A stretch of DNA of 64,000 nt from Hormiphora californensis (Eukaryota > Ctenophora > Tentaculata > Cydippida > Pleurobrachiidae), in NCBI GenBank assembly GCA_020137815.1, contig CM035354.1:5639423-5703422 (forward strand), read 5' to 3'. Under the pieces are notes generated by a model. That model was not told where the DNA came from and did no database searches. It saw nothing but the letters and a program-made list of their open reading frames with translations. Numbering within the stretch: the first letter of the stretch is position 1; each line of letters begins with the position of its first letter. The position numbers and the translations under genes are program-made. Positions 58,401 through 64,000 of the stretch are shown here, piece by piece.

Positions 58401-60465
58401 CAGGTATGTCTCCTTCCATAGTTCTACCTGCAGGTATTGCCTCCTTCCATAGTTCTATGCAGGTAGCTCCTTCCATATTTTTACTGCAGGGTATGTCTTT
58501 CCATATTCACCTGCAGGACTGTCCCTGCAAGTTTTACCTGAAAGGGATTGCCCTTCCCTGTTCACCGCAGGTTTCTGCTCCTTCCCTAGTCAGCAGGTAC
58601 GTTCCTTCAATTCTACCCGCAGGTTTTTTTTGTTCCCTTTCCCAAATTCTACCTCGGTATGTTCCTTCCATAGTTCTACCTGCAGGTACTGTCTCCTTTT
58701 CCCTGTTCTCCACCCCGTTTTTCCCCCATTAAAAAAGGAAAAAGGGAAAAAAAACAACCTTATGTAAAGTGGGGGGACAAGTTTTTATCGGGCCCTTTAA
58801 ACCCCATTTGGCCACCCCTTTTTTAACCCTTTTTTCATCATCCACTTTCAAGACGCCCCAAGCGCCCTTCCAACACCCCCATATTTCCCCTTTCCCAACT
58901 TAAAAAACGTCCCCCTATCACCCATATTTTCCCCCTTTTTTCCCCCAAACCGGGAATCCCTTTCCCTTTTACCCAACGGGCCCTTCCTGTTTCCCTGCAG
59001 GACCCCCCCTACCCGCGGCGCTCCTTCCAAAACCCCGGGATTCCCCTTTCCCTATCACCCCCGGACTTCCCCAAAATCAACTTCCCCAACACCCAGGACT
59101 GCCCCAATCAGAGGTAACCCCATGCCCCAGGACTGCTCCTTTCCCAACACCCCAAAGGCCCTTCAACACCCGGGTAACCCCCCAATTCACCTTCAACGTC
59201 TCCAAATTTACCCGGAGCCCCCAAGTTACCCGAGGAGCCCAAAATTTGCGAAAAACCTTTACCCACCAACAAATAGTGGATCCCCCTGTTCTAACCCGGC
59301 CCCGGGAACCCAATCGGCATTAAATTATAACCCAAGGAATGTGAACAATGGAAAGCCGTGTATGCGGGGAAGGAAAAAGAAAGGTAGCAAAGGGGGAGGG
59401 GGGAGGGGGCGAGGGAGGAGGGGGAAAGGGCCGGGGGGCGGGGAGAGAGAAAAGAGGGAAGGGGGAAAGCGAGGGGGAGAGAGAGAGAGAGGAAAAGGGG
59501 GAGAGAGAGAGAGAGAGAGGGGGAGAGAGAGAGAGAGAGTGAAACCCCCAATAGCTATTTAGAAAGAATGAGCTAGACGCCCCCCGTTTTTCTTAAAAAA
59601 TTATTTGAACAATAACTCGAGAATGTAAGCCATGGTTAAACCTATCTATTCTAGTGGAAATTACTGTAAATTTAGCCCTTCTCTAAGATGCGGCCCTGTC
59701 TCAGGTTCTTAACAAGGTATAAGATGGGCCTGTCCAGTCCTAGAAGGTCTGTGTCGTCCTGCTAGGGACTAGGGGTCAGTAGGCATTAAGGAGCAGCGTT
59801 TGGACCTTATTTAATGGTTGGTGATAAAGTGGGTACCCCGCCCTTTTAGAAAAAGTGTCCCCAACTCTTATGTTTTTCCCTTTTTCCATCTTCTTCTTTT
59901 CTTTTCGCATATTAATTTTCCTTATTTTTTACCTCTCTCTCTTCTCTATTTTCTATTTTCTCTTCTTCTTCTTCTCTTTTTTTTCTCTTTCCCCTTTTTT
60001 CCCGGCCCTTTTAGGCGGGGTTCCCTTTTTTTCCTTTTCTTTTTCGTTTTTAACAGTGCTGATTTTTGAAAAGATGGTCGGGAACCGCCTTTTTTGTAAA
60101 GGAAGCATAGTCCTTTTTTGAAGGGCGGATGTTTTGCTCACAGCGATTTTATTTTTTTTATTTTCCCTAAAAAAATTTGTTTTCAAAAATTTAAATGCAC
60201 CCTCGGTGCTACTCCTGAATCAGCAGCAGTAGCACTTCATTGCTTGATTTGAAATTGCGCAATTCATCTTCAGTAGCTTCTCCTTGGATATGTATCGTCT
60301 CAGTTTTGTTACATTTACTAAGCTATAATTCCTCTGGGTTTGTTTTGCCTTGCTCGACCCTGTTTCCCCGCACCTCGATTTGTTAAAATTGAGCCGTCTG
60401 TAGATTCGCTGAATGTAGAATGTGCAATAATTTCAATCTAAACAATTCTTGTATATTCTGTTAAG
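55460..60465. other. no supported gene; contains a minisatellite and low-quality blocks
   Basis: 55460-58050 looks like normal intergenic or intronic DNA with no convincing exon. 58060-60180 is homopolymer-rich low-quality text containing the 30-bp minisatellite and a GA-rich patch at 59440-59540. Confidence 0.6.
58190..58720. repeat. 30-bp minisatellite
   Basis: The unit is near TACCTGCAGGTATGTCTCCT plus TCCATAGTTC. Cleaner copies are at 58395-58450 and 58665-58695; others have lost bases. True length and copy number cannot be read. Confidence 0.88.
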
Positions 60466-60621
60466 CGTTGAATGGGTTCATGTTCCCTGAAAGTATAATT
60501 GATATGTCGTTCATGAAGCGGCGGGGTAGGTCCCGTGCCCAGTCCCTCGAGTGCATCTTCTCTCTGAGGGGCAAACCAGCGGAGCAGCAATCTCGCAAAT
60601 CATCCCTTACTGGTGTTGTAG
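60466..60621 (+). CDS. candidate internal exon, basic Ser/Arg-rich
   Basis: An acceptor (TTCTGTTAAG) and GTAATA donor bound 156 nt that start with two bases of a split codon and end in phase 1, compatible with following exon 55360-55459. The frame reads LNGFMFPESIIDMSFMKRRG then RSRAQSLECIFSLRGKP and QQSRKSSLTGVV. Possible kinase sites (RRGRS, RKSS) are present. An ATG at 60504 could also be a start. No family is recognised. Confidence 0.5.
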
Positions 60622-62496
60622 GTAATATACAGCTAATACAATAATAATGATACCTACATTGTTATACTGATCGCCAACATAATATTATGCAAGATTTTGT
60701 CGCGATCTGAGAGAAGAAGTATCTTGCTTCATCAATCATTATGCGGAATATTATTGCAAGCCCTAAAAAATTTTAAACCCGAAAACCCTTATTCCCCCTT
60801 TTTATTTTAAAATTTTTAAAAAAATTTTTTTAAAAAATTTAAACAAAAATCCCCTAAAAAACTTTAAATTGAGAATTTTAATTTTGGTTTTTGAGCATAC
60901 AGAAATTTACAAATTCCCCTAACATTGTTATTCGGTCCCTAAACTTTTTTTTTAAAACCCTTTTTTTCTTTTGTTTTGGCTAAAAATTTACCGAATTTAG
61001 GGGTTTTTGTTTTTTATAAAAACCCAAATGTGTCTTACCCAAAGGCGGGGAAAATTTTTATGGAGGGGAGGGGGAGGGGAGGGGAGAAGGGGGAAGGGGA
61101 GGAAGAAGAAGAGAGAGAGAGGAAGGAAAAAAATAAATTTATAAAAAGAAAAAAAATTTATGGAGAAGAAAATTGCAAATAGCGGTTGGTATTATAATCC
61201 CGTGATGAAGTATGCTTTTTCTTTTATTTTTTATAAAAATTTTCCCGCAAAAAGTTTCTTTCAACTCTTTTCCTCTCTTTCTCTCCCCTTCCTCTCTTCT
61301 CTCTCTCTTCTCTCTCTCCTCTCTCTCTCCTCTCTCTTCCTCTTTTTTCCTCCTTCCCCTCTCCCCCTTTTCTCCCTCCTTTTTCCTTCTCTCTCTCTAT
61401 CTCTCCCATGATACACACTGCCTCTCCCTCTCTTTGAATGTATCTGGAGCTAGCTGCCATTTTATATTTGCATGTCATCTTTTCTTAGAGCTCTCAAGTC
61501 TCTTTCCACTCTCCCATTTTTATTATGTGGCCTGTTTGAGGCCTCTATCATGAGACCCCACTATTTGTATCTCTCTCATGTTCTACTAGCTATTGGTAAC
61601 CGAGTTACCAGAAAGGTCGGGGGAGACATGACGAGAGAGAGAGAGATAGTTTGGGGTTGTTAACATAGACTCTTAAATTGGTAGTAAGTCATTCTCCTTT
61701 TTTTCTTCTTTCCACATCCATTGTTTTCGTGTTTGCCCCATCTAACCTGTCTCTACCTAATGGTTTAGCCCCCTGTGCCCGAGGAAAAAAAAAGGGCACC
61801 CCCCCCCCTTTTTTTTTCTTTCCTCTCTCTCCCCTCCCCTCTTCCTTTTTTTTCCCTTTTCCTTTCTTTCCCCTCCCTACCCCCCCTTTTTGGTTAAAGT
61901 TTTTGGGGATTGTCTTCCCACCCAAAGAATTCCCGACCCCGCCTAAAAATCCCCCTTTTTATATTCTTTTTTTTTTTTTTTTTTCTAAAATATTCTGTAC
62001 TTCTGTCCCATCCTTCCTAATAATTATAATCTTCATGTATTAGAAAGTTACACATGGTGCAGATGTTTATAATACATTTGAGACACCTGGTGAATACACG
62101 ATACCCCTTTCCCCCCCCCCCCTTTTTTTTCCCCCCCTTTTTTCCTCTTTTTGACCCCCCCATCTTCTCCTTCTCATCATTTCTCCCCCAATCTCCGTCT
62201 CTTTCTTCATCCCAGCTAGCCGAGTGTACTATTTACATATTAATCCATTTCTGCCCCGCTGTCTCTCTCCCCCTCCTCCCCCTCACATAGGTCCTCCTCC
62301 TCCTCAAGCTTTGTTTTCAATGTACACGCGACAACCACCGTGATGGCCTCCTCTCATATTAATCGATTATCCTCTACCTTCCTAATGTGCGTGCTAGGTT
62401 TTGTCGCATTTGTGCACACTTGTAAACACCTTTCATGCACACTCACGCCTAGTACTTGTCTATCATGCTACAGTTCCTTCAACCTACTCTCCTGAA

Positions 62497-62588
<92 letters not shown>
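62497..62588. repeat. (TC)n microsatellite
   Basis: About 90 bp of TC with one CCC interruption. Confidence 0.96.
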
Positions 62589-62591
<3 letters not shown>

Positions 62592-63065
62592 TTCCTCAAT
62601 CAACATCTCTTGCATAAAGCTGTAGGTTTTTACTGAAAGTATAGCATTTCTGAAACGCCCTAGAATTGGAGATTAATAGTATCGCCCTCTAAGTTGTGTG
62701 GCTCACACTGCGCTCTGTGAGGCAGATCAACTTGTAAGGTGCACTACAAGATATTGATAATGTATTAGGTTTTGTGATAGAGGTCAAGTGACAATATATC
62801 AACTTGATATTGCTATCTATCTAGTATCCTGTGGATCACTTAGCACCTTTCACAGATATATCTGTATATATATATATATATATATAGTGCAGTAGTAGAT
62901 GTCCTATAGCCCTTACTTTTATTTTATTATATATATCCATGATCGTGACCACTGCCACGTATATCGGCCCTACAGGTTATAGATTTCACTTCACTTTCGT
63001 TCTCTCTCTTTACCCTCATCGACATTTCTTCTCTCTCTCGCTCTCCATATCTCTCCATATCTCTC

Positions 63066-63069
<4 letters not shown>

Positions 63070-63119
<50 letters not shown>

Positions 63120-63198
63120 GAAGGAGGTAGCTGTGTAGTAATACCAGCCGTCGTGTCATAGAGTTAGGACCGACATAGTGATGAGAGTGAGAGAGAGT

Positions 63199-63247
<49 letters not shown>

Positions 63248-63280
63248 GAGAGAGAAAGAGAGAGAAAGAGAGAGAGAAAG
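63070..63280. repeat. (TC)n and (GA)n pair in inverse orientation
   Basis: (TC)n at 63070-63117 and (GA)n at 63183-63280 are separated by about 65 bp of ordinary sequence. The two tracts are complementary and could form a stem. Confidence 0.85.
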
Positions 63281-63498
63281 CCGATGTATCGGGTAGATAA
63301 TGATATTCACACAGCTGGTGTTTGATCCGATTTTCTCTCCCTCAGCCCATATGATGTCCCCTCACACTCCTACCACGCTATAATAATGGTGATCAGTGTG
63401 CGAGCTAAGAACCCGCCACGCATGCATGCTTCCCTTCCAATAGAATTGAACTTGACAAAAAATAAAAATCACCAAACTATTCTTATCCTCTTTTTCGA

Positions 63499-63531
<33 letters not shown>

Positions 63532-63737
63532 TCTCTCATCTCTCCCCTTTTCTCCCCCACTGTCTCTTCTTCCCTTCCCTTACCTCCCCCTCCCTTTCGG
63601 TTTTTTTTGATTCGGCCCGCGTCACGTACTTAGAAATACCTTTTTTTGTGTTGGGAAAAGTACCTTTGTCCTGTTTGACCGTTCAAATTTCCGTAGTATC
63701 ATTATTTTTTTATTTGCCTTTTTATGGGCCCCGTAAA

Positions 63738-63830
63738 ACCATAAAATATGATCGAGGGGGCGATCACCAGCGTCCAAAACCCCGAGCAGCATCAGGGGTC
63801 GGAGGTACTCCCTCCCCAGTATGCCAGGTA
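63738..63830 (+). CDS. possible exon near the window edge
   Basis: A frame reading YDRGGDHQRPKPRAASGVGG then TPSPVCQ ends at a GTATGT donor at 63831. No clean acceptor is visible and the surrounding text is poor quality, so this is weak. Confidence 0.25.
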
Positions 63831-64000
63831 TGTTAAGTTGTTTGTCAGGGGGCCCATTTTTGGGGGCCCGGGGGTTCCCCTCATTTGGAACCCGTGGGGT
63901 TTTTTTAGGGGAATTAAAGGGGCCCGAAACAGAAAATGTTGGTGGAAACGGCCTGGATTACTGTCTCAAAATTTCCCAATTTTCCCCGAAAAGGGGGGGA
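63831..64000. other. poor-quality window end
   Basis: G, C and T runs dominate, as in the other low-quality blocks. Nothing can be called. Confidence 0.6.

Larger units (their letters stand above)
60622..63737. other. no supported gene; low-complexity and poor-quality text
   Basis: Poor-quality blocks at about 60760-61190 and 61750-62170. (TC)n-rich text at 61260-61400 and 62497-62588; (TA)n at 62865-62886; (TC)n at 63070-63117; (GA)n at 63183-63280. Confidence 0.6.

Overview
This window is nuclear genomic DNA from an intron-rich animal, most likely an invertebrate. The evidence is GT-AG introns with phase-consistent exons, a class A (rhodopsin-like) seven-helix receptor, an SV2-like synaptic-vesicle-type transporter, Ku70, an NKRF orthologue, and many short non-autonomous DNA transposons and (TC)n microsatellites. 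I cannot name the phylum from sequence alone. I saw no bacterial operon, rRNA, tRNA or CRISPR array.

Region 1 (1-16.9 kb) is gene-dense and everything is on the + strand: a 5'-incomplete gene ending in an Arg/Tyr-rich repeat tail; Ku70 (XRCC6) with a C-terminal SAP domain; two tandem paralogues built from a Tyr/Asn-rich N-terminus, a short coiled coil, a proline-rich linker and repeated double-stranded-RNA-binding-like modules; and an NKRF-like gene with XTBD, dsRBD-like, G-patch and R3H parts. The two paralogues look related to the dsRBD-like part of NKRF. The cluster reads like a local expansion of nuclear RNA-binding proteins beside an XRN2/DHX15-type ribosome-biogenesis factor. I consider it the most interesting biology here.

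Region 2 (17-26 kb) holds a 76-bp perfect palindrome, a three-exon GPCR fragment (+), a 628-bp inverted-repeat element, and a 13-exon SV2-like transporter (-) whose stop codon falls on the edge of that element.

Region 3 (26-38 kb) holds inverted-repeat elements of about 0.17, 1.1 and 1.1 kb, an EamA/SLC35G-type transporter (-), and an apparently intronless Drp1-like dynamin GTPase (-).

Region 4 (38-64 kb) is gene-poor. It has one multi-exon gene (+) for a Ser/acidic-rich protein of unknown function, three or four further likely exons, long (TC)n tracts, two minisatellites (24 and 30 bp units), and several blocks whose text is dominated by runs of one base. Those blocks look like unpolished long-read consensus rather than real DNA.

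At least nine single-base frame breaks interrupt otherwise good genes. They go in both directions and at least one sits in a homopolymer, so assembly error is the simplest cause. Protein products should be read with that in mind.
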